Part shown: positions 8,691 through 17,340 of the stretch, piece by piece | How the letters are laid out: every line of letters begins with the position of its first letter | Numbering within the stretch: position 1 is the first letter of the stretch | From: CAWCAW01 sp963714125 | GTDB taxonomy: Bacteria; Actinomycetota; Acidimicrobiia; Acidimicrobiales; UBA8190 | Direction: 5' to 3' | Length of the DNA stretch: 64,000 bases | Assembly (NCBI GenBank): GCA_963714125.1 | Contig: OY970234.1 | Coordinates: forward strand, 3,348,001 to 3,412,000 | Translations under genes and position numbers: made by a program | The notes under the pieces: generated by a model | Database searches by the model: none | What the model saw: only the letters and a program-made list of their open reading frames with translations | What the model was told of the DNA's origin: nothing

Positions 8691-9397
8691 AGTCGACGGC
8701 GGGAGAAAACGAGCCGTCAGTACTTCCTCGGGCCGAAGACAAGCGAGCCGTCGTCGAAGCCATGTTCGACCGGATCGCCGGTAACTATGAGCGCACCAAT
8801 CGGGTCATTTCGATGGGATTCGACCGCAGGTGGCGGCGCTACACGGTGCGACATCTCGGGCTTCGCCCCGGCGCCCTCGTCCTCGATCTGGCTTGTGGCA
8901 CCGGCGACATGGGCCGGGTGCTACGCGCCAAAGGACATGACGTGGTCGGTCTCGATTTCTCCGCCAACATGCTCCAGCACGCCCATTCGGGCAGTCGCTT
9001 CGTGCGGGCCGACGTCCTGGCGCTGCCGATGGCCGCGGGCATTGCCGACGGGGTCACCTGCGGCTTCGCCCTGCGCAACTTGGTCGATCTCACCACCTTC
9101 TTCACCGAGTGCTCGCGGGTCCTACGTAGCGGCGGACGGGTGGCCATTGTTGACGCCGCCATGCCCAAGCGCCTGTGGGCCCGAGCCGGGCACCGGGTTT
9201 GGTTCACCCACGTCGTGCCGTGGCTCGGAGCTCGGATGTCCGAGTCCACCGCGTATCGGTATCTGGCGGCGTCGACCGTGTATCTGCCCCCCAACGACAC
9301 GCTCCGCACGGTGGTCACGGATGCGGGCTTCTCTCAGGTCGAGATCGCGGAGCTGACCTTCGGCGCGGTGAAGGTCCTCACCGCCACCAAACGATGA
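8687..9397 (+). CDS. menG: demethylmenaquinone methyltransferase
   Basis: 236 residues from GTG 8687. Class I SAM-dependent methyltransferase of the UbiE/MenG family: MFDRIAGNYERTNRVISMG at the N-terminus, SAM motif I LVLDLACGTGDMGRVL, then LDFSANML, and the conserved GFALRNLVDLTTFFTECSRV. It methylates demethylmenaquinone, the last step of menaquinone synthesis, at the inner face of the membrane. It overlaps merR by 4 bp and menF by 4 bp (ATGA), giving a tight three-gene operon. Placement with menF, D, H, C, A, B and E makes the assignment secure. Confidence 0.92.
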   Translation: MKSTAGENEPSVLPRAEDKRAVVEAMFDRIAGNYERTNRVISMGFDRRWRRYTVRHLGLRPGALVLDLACGTGDMGRVLRAKGHDVVGLDFSANMLQHAHSGSRFVRADVLALPMAAGIADGVTCGFALRNLVDLTTFFTECSRVLRSGGRVAIVDAAMPKRLWARAGHRVWFTHVVPWLGARMSESTAYRYLAASTVYLPPNDTLRTVVTDAGFSQVEIAELTFGAVKVLTATKR

Positions 9398-10602
9398 CGA
9401 CCACTGTGTCGGCCCGTCATGAGCAACTCGTGGCCCGCACGCGGCGCGTCGACAATGCCCCGACGAAGTATTCGGGGCACGGCTTCATGTGGTGGCACGG
9501 CGGCTGGGGGTTCTTCGCCGAGGGGGTGGCCCGACGTGTACCCGTAGGCGATGTGCGTGATGCCCTCACCGCCATCGACTGGAACGGTCCGCGTCCAGCG
9601 CCGGCCACGGGACCGATGGCAGTAGGAGCACTGCCGTTCGACCCGACCGAACGACCCTCGGCCGAGATGGTCATCCCGGCTCGGCTGTGGACGTATGACG
9701 AGGACGGGCGGGTCTGGCTCACCGAGATTTCAGGGAGCAATGACGCCGTCGGGCGAGACGGCAACGGTGAGGACGCCTACGCCGGTTCGGGCGAAGCCGC
9801 TTACCGCGACGCCGGTCGCGACATGACCAAGGCCCAGTGGGCCGAAGCGGTCAACGAAGCTTTGGCCTGTATCGCCGACGGTCGGCTCGACAAGGTTGTC
9901 CTCTCCCGCCAAGTCACGATCGCCGCCCCTCGTCCGTTCGCGCTCGACGCGGTCATGCAACACCTCCAACGGGCCCAACCGCGCTGTTACGTCTTTGGCG
10001 CCGGCGGGTTTGTCGGCGCCACCCCTGAGCTCCTCGTGGAGCGACGAGGCGACATCGTCTGGAGTCGCCCTATGGCCGGCACCGCACCCAGTCCAGACGT
10101 GGAGGCCGTGGCCTGGTTGGAAGGGTCGGACAAGGAGCAGTGGGAGCACTCACTGGTGGTGCGGGACGTGGCAACAGGCCTGGCTCGATTCTGTCGCCGC
10201 ACCCCGAGCGTCTCGCCACCGCGGGCCGAGCCGTTCGCCGATCTTGCCCACATCGTGACCGAGGTCGTGGGACAACTCTCGATCCCGGCTCCCTCGGCCT
10301 TGGAGCTGGCGCTGGCCCTTCATCCCACTCCGGCGATAGCCGGAGCCCCCACTGACGCCGCCCTCGCCCTCATCGCCGCGCTGGAGACCCGACCCCGGGG
10401 ACCCTACGGAGGGCCCGTGGGCTGGGTGGATGCCGACGGTGATGGTGAATTCGCCCTGGCGCTGCGCTGCGGTGACATCGATGGTCGGCGAGCGGTGCTG
10501 CATGCCGGCGCGGGCATCGTGGCCGGGTCGAGATGGGAGGATGAGTGGCGAGAAACCGAAGCCAAACTCGAACCCATGCGCCGCGCCCTGTTGGCAGATT
10601 GA
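9394..10602 (+). CDS. menF: isochorismate synthase
   Basis: 402 residues from ATG 9394, chosen because it forms an ATGA overlap with menG. A chorismate-binding domain fills the C-terminal two thirds: DKVVLSRQVTI, GATPELLVERRGD, SRPMAGTAPS, FADLAHIVTEVVGQL, LHPTPAIAGAP, GPYGGPVGWVDADGDGEF and the terminal WRETEAKLEPM. It converts chorismate to isochorismate, the entry step of menaquinone synthesis. Isochorismate synthases also serve siderophores, but the context points to menaquinone. It converges with menD across a 23-bp gap. Confidence 0.92.
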   Translation: MTTTVSARHEQLVARTRRVDNAPTKYSGHGFMWWHGGWGFFAEGVARRVPVGDVRDALTAIDWNGPRPAPATGPMAVGALPFDPTERPSAEMVIPARLWTYDEDGRVWLTEISGSNDAVGRDGNGEDAYAGSGEAAYRDAGRDMTKAQWAEAVNEALACIADGRLDKVVLSRQVTIAAPRPFALDAVMQHLQRAQPRCYVFGAGGFVGATPELLVERRGDIVWSRPMAGTAPSPDVEAVAWLEGSDKEQWEHSLVVRDVATGLARFCRRTPSVSPPRAEPFADLAHIVTEVVGQLSIPAPSALELALALHPTPAIAGAPTDAALALIAALETRPRGPYGGPVGWVDADGDGEFALALRCGDIDGRRAVLHAGAGIVAGSRWEDEWRETEAKLEPMRRALLAD

Positions 10603-10625
10603 CCGCCCACGCCACGACCGTTGGT

Positions 10626-12350
10626 TCAGCCGCTCAGCGCGTCAGCTACCGCTCGAAGCACACGGGCGTGGCGTTGGGCGTTTTCGGAACGATCGGTGCG
10701 GATATGCACGATCGTGATGCCCTTGGCCGCCACCGCTGCTGCTATGGCTCCCACAAGGTGTGCGGCATCGTTCACCTCGGTGACGGGGATGCCGTGCAGG
10801 GCGCCAAGCGCACCGAGATCGATGTCGTGAGGGGTACCGAAGAGCTCCTCGAAGTGCGCCGCTGACTCCGCCTGCGGGAGGAAGGAGAAAATCCCGCCGC
10901 CGTTGTTATCGATGACGACGAGGACGAGGTCGATACCCCGACGTTGCGCACCGAGCAAGCCGTTGGCGTCATGCAACATGCACAAATCACCGACAAGGGC
11001 CACGGTAACCGAGCCACGGTTACCGGCCGCCACCCCAAGCGCGCTCGACACGAACCCGTCGATCCCGTTCACACCGCGATTGGCCAGGACTCGGACGCCC
11101 CGGCGCGATGCGGCGAACATCTCCAGGTCGCGCACCGGCATGCTCGAAGCCACCATCAACGAGGCACCGTCGGGAAGCCATGCCATGACGTCGCGGGCGA
11201 TACGGCCTTCAAAAGGTTCAGACCATGCGTCGATTTCGCCATCGATGATGGAACGGGCCGTTTTTTCGGCGTGCAGCCATGACGCCAACCAGGGGCCCGG
11301 TGGTGTCGAGACGCGCTCGGCCACAGCGCGCAAGAGGGACGGCGCCTCGACGTCGAGGACGTGGTCGGCAGCCCGCTGAGGATCGGACCATGAACGCTGG
11401 GGGTCGACCACAACGGTCGGCGACCCTCCCAGCCAGCCCATGGCGTATTTGGAGGTCAGGGGGGCTCCCACCCGCAGCACGAGGTCAGGACGCAGCGTGT
11501 CCTTCACGGTGTCGATGCGGGCCAGGGCGTCGTAGGTGGAAACTGCCGCCGGTCCACTGCGTAATCCCGACAGTGGGTCGGCCAGGATCGGCCACTGGGC
11601 GGCCAACGCCAGACGCTCTGCGCTGTCGGTGTCGACACCGGCCCCCCATCCGGCCACCACCACACCTTTGGGAGTAGCGGCGATGCGCTGTGCAAGCTCG
11701 TCCACCAGGTCCTCGCCGGCCAGCTGCTTGGACCTGGCAACACGAAGCCAAGGCCGGCCTTCGGGGCGACCACCGAGATCGAAAGGAGTGTCGGAGGCAC
11801 TCGCCGGCACGAGCGGCTCGCGAAAAGGCAGGTTGAGGTGAACCGGGCCCGCCGGCGGGCCAAGCGATTCAGCGAGCGCTCGGTCGGCCAGTGATCGCCA
11901 CGTCGCCCACGCGGCGGCCCCTAGCGCGTCCGCTCGGGGCGTCTCGGGCTCGGAGTACCAGCGCACGGCGTCGCCATACAAGTGGGCTTGGTCCACGGTC
12001 TGGCCGTCACCGACTTGACGGAATTCGGGCGGCCTGTCGGCGGTGCAGACGATCATCGGGACTCGGGCGTAGGAGGCCTCGAGCACGGCGGGATGAAAAT
12101 TGGCCGCCGCCGTGCCTGAGGTGCACAGCACCACCGCCGGTCGACCGGTGGCTTTGGCCAACCCCAAGGCGAAGAACGAGGCCGATCGCTCGTCGATGTG
12201 GACGTGCACGGCAATGCCGGGGTGATCTGCCAGCGCCAAGGCCAACGGGGTGGACCGTGATCCTGGAGACACCACGGCATCGGTGAGCCCACTGCGACTC
12301 CATTCGTCGACCAGGCAACGGGAAAAGGCGGTGTTGGCATCGAGGGTCAT
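10626..12350 (-). CDS. menD: 2-succinyl-5-enolpyruvyl-6-hydroxy-3-cyclohexene-1-carboxylate synthase
   Basis: 574 residues. A thiamine-diphosphate enzyme: N-terminal pyrimidine-binding domain (SPGSRSTPLALALADHPG, CTSGTAAANFHPAVLEA), the central domain, and the cofactor domain with GDLCMLHDANGLL..VVIDNNGGGIFSF. It joins 2-oxoglutarate to isochorismate. Only 14 bp separate its start from the divergent menH start at 12365, so each promoter must lie inside or overlap the other gene's 5' end, or both are leaderless. No clear TANNNT box is visible there. Length matches the family. Confidence 0.93.
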   Translation of the reverse strand: MTLDANTAFSRCLVDEWSRSGLTDAVVSPGSRSTPLALALADHPGIAVHVHIDERSASFFALGLAKATGRPAVVLCTSGTAAANFHPAVLEASYARVPMIVCTADRPPEFRQVGDGQTVDQAHLYGDAVRWYSEPETPRADALGAAAWATWRSLADRALAESLGPPAGPVHLNLPFREPLVPASASDTPFDLGGRPEGRPWLRVARSKQLAGEDLVDELAQRIAATPKGVVVAGWGAGVDTDSAERLALAAQWPILADPLSGLRSGPAAVSTYDALARIDTVKDTLRPDLVLRVGAPLTSKYAMGWLGGSPTVVVDPQRSWSDPQRAADHVLDVEAPSLLRAVAERVSTPPGPWLASWLHAEKTARSIIDGEIDAWSEPFEGRIARDVMAWLPDGASLMVASSMPVRDLEMFAASRRGVRVLANRGVNGIDGFVSSALGVAAGNRGSVTVALVGDLCMLHDANGLLGAQRRGIDLVLVVIDNNGGGIFSFLPQAESAAHFEELFGTPHDIDLGALGALHGIPVTEVNDAAHLVGAIAAAVAAKGITIVHIRTDRSENAQRHARVLRAVADALSG

Positions 12351-12364
12351 GGGAACATCTCGAC

Positions 12365-13093
12365 GTGCGTCTGGTTTTGGTCCACGGGTTCACACAGTCT
12401 CCGGCGTCGTGGGACGCAGTCCGTCGACATATCCCCGACCACGTACGCGCAGAGCCCATTGAGGTGGTGACCCCGGAGGTTCCCGACGGCCTCGACTTCG
12501 CCTCTACGGCCCGGGCGGTGCTGGAGATGGGCGGACGAGCCACGTATGGCGGATACTCCTTGGGTGGGCGGCTCTGTTTGCGCGGTGCCCTTGATTTCCC
12601 CGATCTTGTGCGCGCCGTCGTGCTGGTGAGCGCGTCGCCTGGCATCGCCAACGATGAAGAACGCGCTGAGCGGGCCCGTCTCGACGACGAGCTGGCGAGC
12701 CGCGTAGGGAGCATCGGCGTCCACGCCTTTTTGCGACAGTGGCTGGCCCAACCCCTGTTCTCCACTCTCGAGGCCGGTGAGGACGAGGTGGCCGGCCGCG
12801 CCAGCGAGACCAGCGTGGAGCGCCTCGAGCACCAACTGCGCGTCCTCGGCCAAGGGGCACAACCGCCCATGTGGGAGGCCTTGCCCTCGCTGGGCATGCC
12901 TGTGACCGTCGTCACCGGACGGAAGGACCACAAGTACGAGTCCATCGGCGACGACATGGTGGCGGCATTGCCGGGTTCTGTACGCGTGCACGTCGATGGT
13001 GGGCATGCCCTGCCGCTCGAGCACCCCGAGGCGGTGGCACGCGCCATGACGGCCGCCATGGAACGAGTCCTGGCTCACGGCTCGGCCCCATAA
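12365..13093 (+). CDS. menH: 2-succinyl-6-hydroxy-2,4-cyclohexadiene-1-carboxylate synthase
   Basis: 242 residues from GTG 12365. Alpha/beta hydrolase: the oxyanion strand LVLVHGFTQSPASWD opens the protein, the nucleophile elbow is GGYSLGG, and the catalytic His sits in VDGGHALPLEHPEAVA near the end. MenH eliminates pyruvate from the MenD product. The 3' end overlaps the convergent menC by 19 bp (13075-13093). Position between menD and menC strengthens the assignment against the many generic hydrolases. Confidence 0.88.
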   Translation: MRLVLVHGFTQSPASWDAVRRHIPDHVRAEPIEVVTPEVPDGLDFASTARAVLEMGGRATYGGYSLGGRLCLRGALDFPDLVRAVVLVSASPGIANDEERAERARLDDELASRVGSIGVHAFLRQWLAQPLFSTLEAGEDEVAGRASETSVERLEHQLRVLGQGAQPPMWEALPSLGMPVTVVTGRKDHKYESIGDDMVAALPGSVRVHVDGGHALPLEHPEAVARAMTAAMERVLAHGSAP

Positions 13094-13941
13094 GTGGCGT
13101 GATCGTCCTCGAGCGCGCCAAGGAGCGACTCGTCAGGCACGACCCGGCGCACCTCCATGTGGCCATCGTGAGCTACCAGCGGGACGGGGACGACATCAGC
13201 CCCCGCCATGGCGGCGGTGGCCAGGCCGCAGGCGTAAGGAAGTTCAGGCAGCGCCGCGGCCAGGTTCAGCGCCACGGCGATGCCCACCGATGTCTCCATC
13301 ATGGTGGTCACCACCGCCGGCACGGCTGCCTCCTCCGCGACCCGTAGCGCGGCCCAGGCACCCCCGAGAGGTTGCACCTTGAGGACGACGACGTCAGCAG
13401 CGTCGAGGCGCCGAAGGAGTCTGGCCTCCTCGATCGAGCGCACGCACTCGTCGGCCGCCAACGCCACTCGCACGCGACGCCGCAGACGGGCCATGGCCTC
13501 GACGGTGCCAACCGGCTGCTCGGCAAATTCGATGTCGTAGCGGGCCATGCGCTCGAGCACCCACAGCGCGGTGTCTTCGTCCCAAGCGCCGTTGGCGTCG
13601 ACACGCAAGGCCACCGACGGTCCCACCACGTCGCGCACCGAAGCCACCAGATCCAGGTCTTCCTGCGGATGGGACCGTCCCACCTTCACCTTGACGCAGC
13701 CGAATCCGCGCAGGGCGGAGGCGTCAAACGACGATGCATCGACCAAGGCATTAACGGCGACGCTGTGACGTCTTGGCGCCGGCCAAGGATTGGAAGCCGC
13801 GTCAACGGCGGCGGCCAGGGCGTTGGCGGGCGAGCACGGGTACCCCGCCAACGGCGAACATTCTCCCCAACCGTGGGCACCTTCCACCAGGAGCACGGGA
13901 CGGTCCCCGATGCGCAGCCGATGGTGGCGTAGCCCGTTCAT
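13075..13941 (-). CDS. menC: o-succinylbenzoate synthase
   Basis: 288 residues. Enolase-superfamily enzyme with the expected catalytic set: KVKVG (Lys pair), RVDANGAWDED (first metal Asp), FAEQP (Glu), ALAADECVRS (Asp) and DVVVLKVQPLGG (distal Lys). It dehydrates the MenH product to o-succinylbenzoate. Its start overlaps the menA stop (ATGA at 13938-13941), so it is the third gene of menB-menA-menC. Confidence 0.92.
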   Translation of the reverse strand: MNGLRHHRLRIGDRPVLLVEGAHGWGECSPLAGYPCSPANALAAAVDAASNPWPAPRRHSVAVNALVDASSFDASALRGFGCVKVKVGRSHPQEDLDLVASVRDVVGPSVALRVDANGAWDEDTALWVLERMARYDIEFAEQPVGTVEAMARLRRRVRVALAADECVRSIEEARLLRRLDAADVVVLKVQPLGGAWAALRVAEEAAVPAVVTTMMETSVGIAVALNLAAALPELPYACGLATAAMAGADVVPVPLVAHDGHMEVRRVVPDESLLGALEDDHATYGAEP

Positions 13942-14807
13942 GAAACGATCAAGCCGATGGCCAGCAACACCGACAAGACGACCGATAGCCGTACGGTGCG
14001 GACGAGGGCTCGCACCAACGCCGGGGGTTCGGTGCTCGTCAACACGCGACGCACGGGCTCAAGGGCCAGAGGGACCGCGGCCAAGGCGATGAAGGCCCAG
14101 TGGTTGGCAAGACCGATAGGAACAACCGCCACGAACGCTCCGACCAGCAGCGCCACGAACAACCTGGTGGTCGTCTTGGCCCCGATGCGTACGGCCAGGG
14201 TCCGTTTACCCGCCTCCCGGTCCGTCTCCACATCGCGGAGGTTGTTGGCAACGAGAACAGCGCAGGCGGGAAGACCCACCACGAGCGACCCCCACCATGC
14301 CGCCGTGGGAATGGCGTGCCTTTGGACATACGCGGAGCCAATGGTGGCCACAAAACCGAAGAAGAACAGCACGGCCAGTTCGCCGAAGCCGGCGTAGCCA
14401 TAAGGTCGTCGCCCCCCGCTGTAGAACCAGGCGCCGGCCACACAAATGGCGCCGACGACCAGAAGGCGGGCGTCGACGGCCAGTGCCAACGCGATGCCCA
14501 CAGCTGCGGCCATGGCCAGGCACAACATTGCCGCTGTGCGTACCGCACCGGGGGAAGCCGCCCCACTGGCAGTGAGACGCATCGGCCCACGTCGATCGCG
14601 GTCTGTCCCCCGCACGCCGTCGGAGTAGTCGTTGGCGTAATTCACGCCCAACTGGAGGAACAACGCCACCGCTGCGGCCGCCGCCGCCCTCCACCAGATG
14701 ACAGGGAGATGGGTGGCCATCGTGGCCGTACCGACGAAGACCGGACACAGGGCTAGAGGGAGCGTCCGGGGACGGGCCCCGGCCAACCACTGGGCAGGCG
14801 TTGTCAT
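13938..14807 (-). CDS. menA: 1,4-dihydroxy-2-naphthoate polyprenyltransferase
   Basis: 289 residues. UbiA-family integral membrane prenyltransferase with about eight to nine TM helices. The two Asp-rich motifs are present: NYANDYSDGVRGTDRDRRGP and NNLRDVETDREAGKRTLA. It attaches the polyprenyl chain to DHNA to give demethylmenaquinone. A GTGAGG ribosome site precedes ATG 14807. It lies 37 bp downstream of menB and overlaps menC. Confidence 0.93.
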   Translation of the reverse strand: MTTPAQWLAGARPRTLPLALCPVFVGTATMATHLPVIWWRAAAAAAVALFLQLGVNYANDYSDGVRGTDRDRRGPMRLTASGAASPGAVRTAAMLCLAMAAAVGIALALAVDARLLVVGAICVAGAWFYSGGRRPYGYAGFGELAVLFFFGFVATIGSAYVQRHAIPTAAWWGSLVVGLPACAVLVANNLRDVETDREAGKRTLAVRIGAKTTTRLFVALLVGAFVAVVPIGLANHWAFIALAAVPLALEPVRRVLTSTEPPALVRALVRTVRLSVVLSVLLAIGLIVS

Positions 14808-14844
14808 CGCACCTCACGACGACGCGACGCCACGGCCCCTGGCT

Positions 14845-15690
14845 TCACGGCCGACGTGGGAAGCGCCCAAAGTCAGGAGCACGCTTCTCCAGGTAGGCCC
14901 GCTTGCCCTCTTGCGCCTCCTCGCTCATGTAGTACAGCAAGGTGGCATCGCCGGCCAACTGTTGTATGCCGGCGAGGCCGTCATCGGCAGCATTGAGCGA
15001 CGCTTTGAGCATGCGCATCGCCAACGGGCTGTGCTGCAGCATCTCGCCGCACCAGGCCACCGTCTCCTCCTCGAGCGCTTCAACGGGGACCACGGTGTTG
15101 ACCAGACCCATGGCCAAGGCATCCGGCGCGCTGTACTGACGACACAGGAACCAGATCTCGCGAGCCTTCTTCTGGCCAACGACACGAGCGAGGAGACCCG
15201 AGCCGTACCCGCCATCGAACGAACCGACTCTCGGGCCCGTCTGCCCGAATATGGCGTTATCGGCGGCAATGGTCAAGTCGCACACGAGATGCAGGACGTG
15301 GCCACCGCCGATGGCGTAACCGGCCACCATGGCCACAACAGGTTTGGGCAACCGGCGAATCTGGACCTGGAGGTCCAAGACGTTCAAGCGCCCGATGCCG
15401 TCGTCGCCCACATACCCGTCGTCTCCACGCACACGCTGGTCGCCGCCCGAACAGAAGGCTTGGTGACCCTCGCCGGTGAGGATGACGCACCCCACCTCAG
15501 GATCGTTACGGGCTCGGTCGAACGCGTTCTGTAGCTCAAAGAGCGTGGTCGGGCGAAAGGCGTTGCGCACCTCAGGGCGGCAGATGGTGAGCTTGGCCAT
15601 ACCGCCCGCAATGTCGTAGCGGATGTCCTGGTAGCCGGCGTCAACGGTCTCCCAGTTGGCACCGGAACGGATCAATGACGGCGTGTTCAT
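14845..15690 (-). CDS. menB: 1,4-dihydroxy-2-naphthoyl-CoA synthase
   Basis: 281 residues from ATG 15690, chosen for the AGAGG ribosome site 6 nt upstream; a longer frame to 15774 would cross the menE promoter. Crotonase fold with the oxyanion-hole pattern FCSGGDQ and the DHNA-CoA synthase signature GYAIGGGHVLHLVCDLTIA, NAIFGQTGPRVGSFDGGYG and GQKKAREIWFLCR. It closes the second ring of the naphthoate from OSB-CoA. First gene of menB-menA-menC and divergent from menE. Confidence 0.93.
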   Translation of the reverse strand: MNTPSLIRSGANWETVDAGYQDIRYDIAGGMAKLTICRPEVRNAFRPTTLFELQNAFDRARNDPEVGCVILTGEGHQAFCSGGDQRVRGDDGYVGDDGIGRLNVLDLQVQIRRLPKPVVAMVAGYAIGGGHVLHLVCDLTIAADNAIFGQTGPRVGSFDGGYGSGLLARVVGQKKAREIWFLCRQYSAPDALAMGLVNTVVPVEALEEETVAWCGEMLQHSPLAMRMLKASLNAADDGLAGIQQLAGDATLLYYMSEEAQEGKRAYLEKRAPDFGRFPRRP

Positions 15691-15712
15691 AGGACCTCTG
15701 ACTCTGAGAGCG

Positions 15713-15735
15713 GTTACTCCTAGGGTTAGGGTAAC
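15713..15735 (+). promoter_or_regulatory. menE promoter with dyad and motif shared with merR
   Basis: TAGGGT occurs twice in tandem (15721-15732); the second copy is 7 nt before GTG 15740, a leaderless spacing. Arms GTTAC (15713-15717) and GTAAC (15731-15735) bracket it. ACTCCTAG at 15716-15723 is identical to the segment just upstream of the merR -10. A MerR-type operator is possible but unproved. Confidence 0.45.
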
Positions 15736-15739
15736 GCCG

Positions 15740-16921
15740 GTGCCGATGCCCGGCGAATCGCCCCTGGTGGTCATCGTATTGACGCCCGTCGAGGCGGCTG
15801 AGGCCGTGCGCCGCGCCTGGGACCAAGGTCAAGCCGTCGCCGTCGTCGACCCCAACGTCCCCCGAGCCCGTCTGGACTCGCTCATGGGGTCCTTGCAACC
15901 CACGCACGTGGTGGACGGATCGGGGTGGCACCCTTGGCGCGGGGGCCGACCCCTCGCCGGTGAGATGGCCGCCGTGGTCACCACATCGGGGACCACGGCC
16001 GAGCCCCGACACGTGGTGCTCAGTCGCGACGCCATGGCCACCTCGGCCCAAGCCGTGGGCGCCGCCTTGGATCTGGACCCCGACGAGGACCGCTGGCTGG
16101 TGTGCGTGCCGCTCCACCACGTAGCGGGTTTGGCCATCGTGGCCCGCAGCTACTTCTGTGCCACTTCCATGACCGTCCACCCCTCCTTCGATGTTGGTGC
16201 GGTTGGCGCCGCGGCCGATCGATGCACGCTCGTGTCGGTGGTTCCAACCATGCTGACGCGCCTCGTCGACGCCGGCGCTCCTTTAGGGCAATTCCGCCAC
16301 ATCCTCGTCGGAGGCGCCCCCCTGGCCCCGGCACTGCTCGAGCAAGCCACTACTGCGGGAGCCCACTTGGCGACCACCTACGGGCTGAGCGAGACCGGTG
16401 GTGGTTGTGTCCACGATGGAAATCCACTGCAAGGTGTGAGCGTCTCGATTTCCACCGACGGGGAAATACTCGTGCGGGGACCGGTGGTGATGCGCGGCTA
16501 TCACGGTGATGAGGCGGCCACACGCCAAGCATTCACGGGTGATGGATGGTTGCGAACCGGAGACCTCGGGCACATCGATGACCAGGGTCGTCTCAGCGTG
16601 GTCGACCGCATCAAGGACATCATCGTCACGGGGGGCGTAAACGTCAGCCCGACTGCCGTTGAAGCTGTCGTCGTCGAGCACCCGAAAGTCAACGACGTGT
16701 GTGTCGTCGGCATACCGGACGACGAGTGGGGAGAACGGGTCACTGCTTTCGTGGTGCCCAGGGCCGACACCGACCCGCCCACACTTCCTGAACTACGGGC
16801 CTGGTGTTCGCAACGGCTGACGGCGGCCGAAATACCTCGCGAGCTTCGCCTCGTAGCGAGTGTGCCTCGTTCTACCGGCGGCAAAGCATTGCGCCGTGAA
16901 TTCCGGCAGTCGGGGCGCTAA
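15740..16921 (+). CDS. menE: o-succinylbenzoate--CoA ligase
   Basis: 393 residues from GTG 15740 (ATG 15746 also possible). ANL-superfamily adenylating enzyme: phosphate loop TTSGTTAEPRHVVLS, LVCVPLHHVAG, the YGLSETGGG motif, GDLGHIDDQGRLSVVDRIKD hinge, IIVTGGVNVSP, and the C-terminal catalytic Lys in STGGKALRREF. It activates o-succinylbenzoate to its CoA thioester. The protein is short for the superfamily but normal for MenE. The stop codon lies in the loop of a strong terminator hairpin. Confidence 0.9.
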   Translation: MPMPGESPLVVIVLTPVEAAEAVRRAWDQGQAVAVVDPNVPRARLDSLMGSLQPTHVVDGSGWHPWRGGRPLAGEMAAVVTTSGTTAEPRHVVLSRDAMATSAQAVGAALDLDPDEDRWLVCVPLHHVAGLAIVARSYFCATSMTVHPSFDVGAVGAAADRCTLVSVVPTMLTRLVDAGAPLGQFRHILVGGAPLAPALLEQATTAGAHLATTYGLSETGGGCVHDGNPLQGVSVSISTDGEILVRGPVVMRGYHGDEAATRQAFTGDGWLRTGDLGHIDDQGRLSVVDRIKDIIVTGGVNVSPTAVEAVVVEHPKVNDVCVVGIPDDEWGERVTAFVVPRADTDPPTLPELRAWCSQRLTAAEIPRELRLVASVPRSTGGKALRREFRQSGR

Positions 16922-16930
16922 ACCCCGACT
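16908..16930 (+). terminator. intrinsic terminator of menE
   Basis: Perfect 8-bp stem AGTCGGGG (16908-16915) / CCCCGACT (16923-16930) with a 7-nt loop holding the menE stop codon, followed by a short T run. Confidence 0.7.
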
Positions 16931-16932
16931 TT

Positions 16933-17340
16933 CGAAGCTCGACCCCGTGGTTACCACCGTGGCGTACGGGAGATACCACCTATGCCGGCGACTCGAAACA
17001 AACCATTCGAGCCAAACAAGCGTGCGTGTTGTTGGACTCTGCTTCACGAAGTTCACAAGATGGCGATATGCACAAGACGCGGCAGAGGCAAGGTGCGAAG
17101 CACGCCAAAGATGCTGACCTTCCTCTGCGACGGTATCCACTTGCGTCGCAATCCCCCGCTGTCCTATTCGAGCTGGGACGGCCATCACTTTCTGCGCCAC
17201 TCTTGCCACACTCCAGGCATGACTATCAGCGTCGTAGCGGAACGAGGTCGACGCTGCCCGCGCCCAAGGCGCCGCCTGAGGCGCCCGGGGGGAACAACAG
17301 CAAGGCTGCTTGAGAGGCGGACGTTTCCGCGGGGCCCGAA
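16933..17340. other. intergenic, no supported gene
   Basis: 408 bp without a convincing reading frame on either strand. It separates the menaquinone cluster from the accessory region and should hold the promoter of the membrane protein gene at its right end. Confidence 0.5.

Noticed and set aside
9175..9393. N-terminal extension of menF
   Set aside because: It overlaps menG in another frame; the ATGA-coupled ATG at 9394 gives the normal family length.
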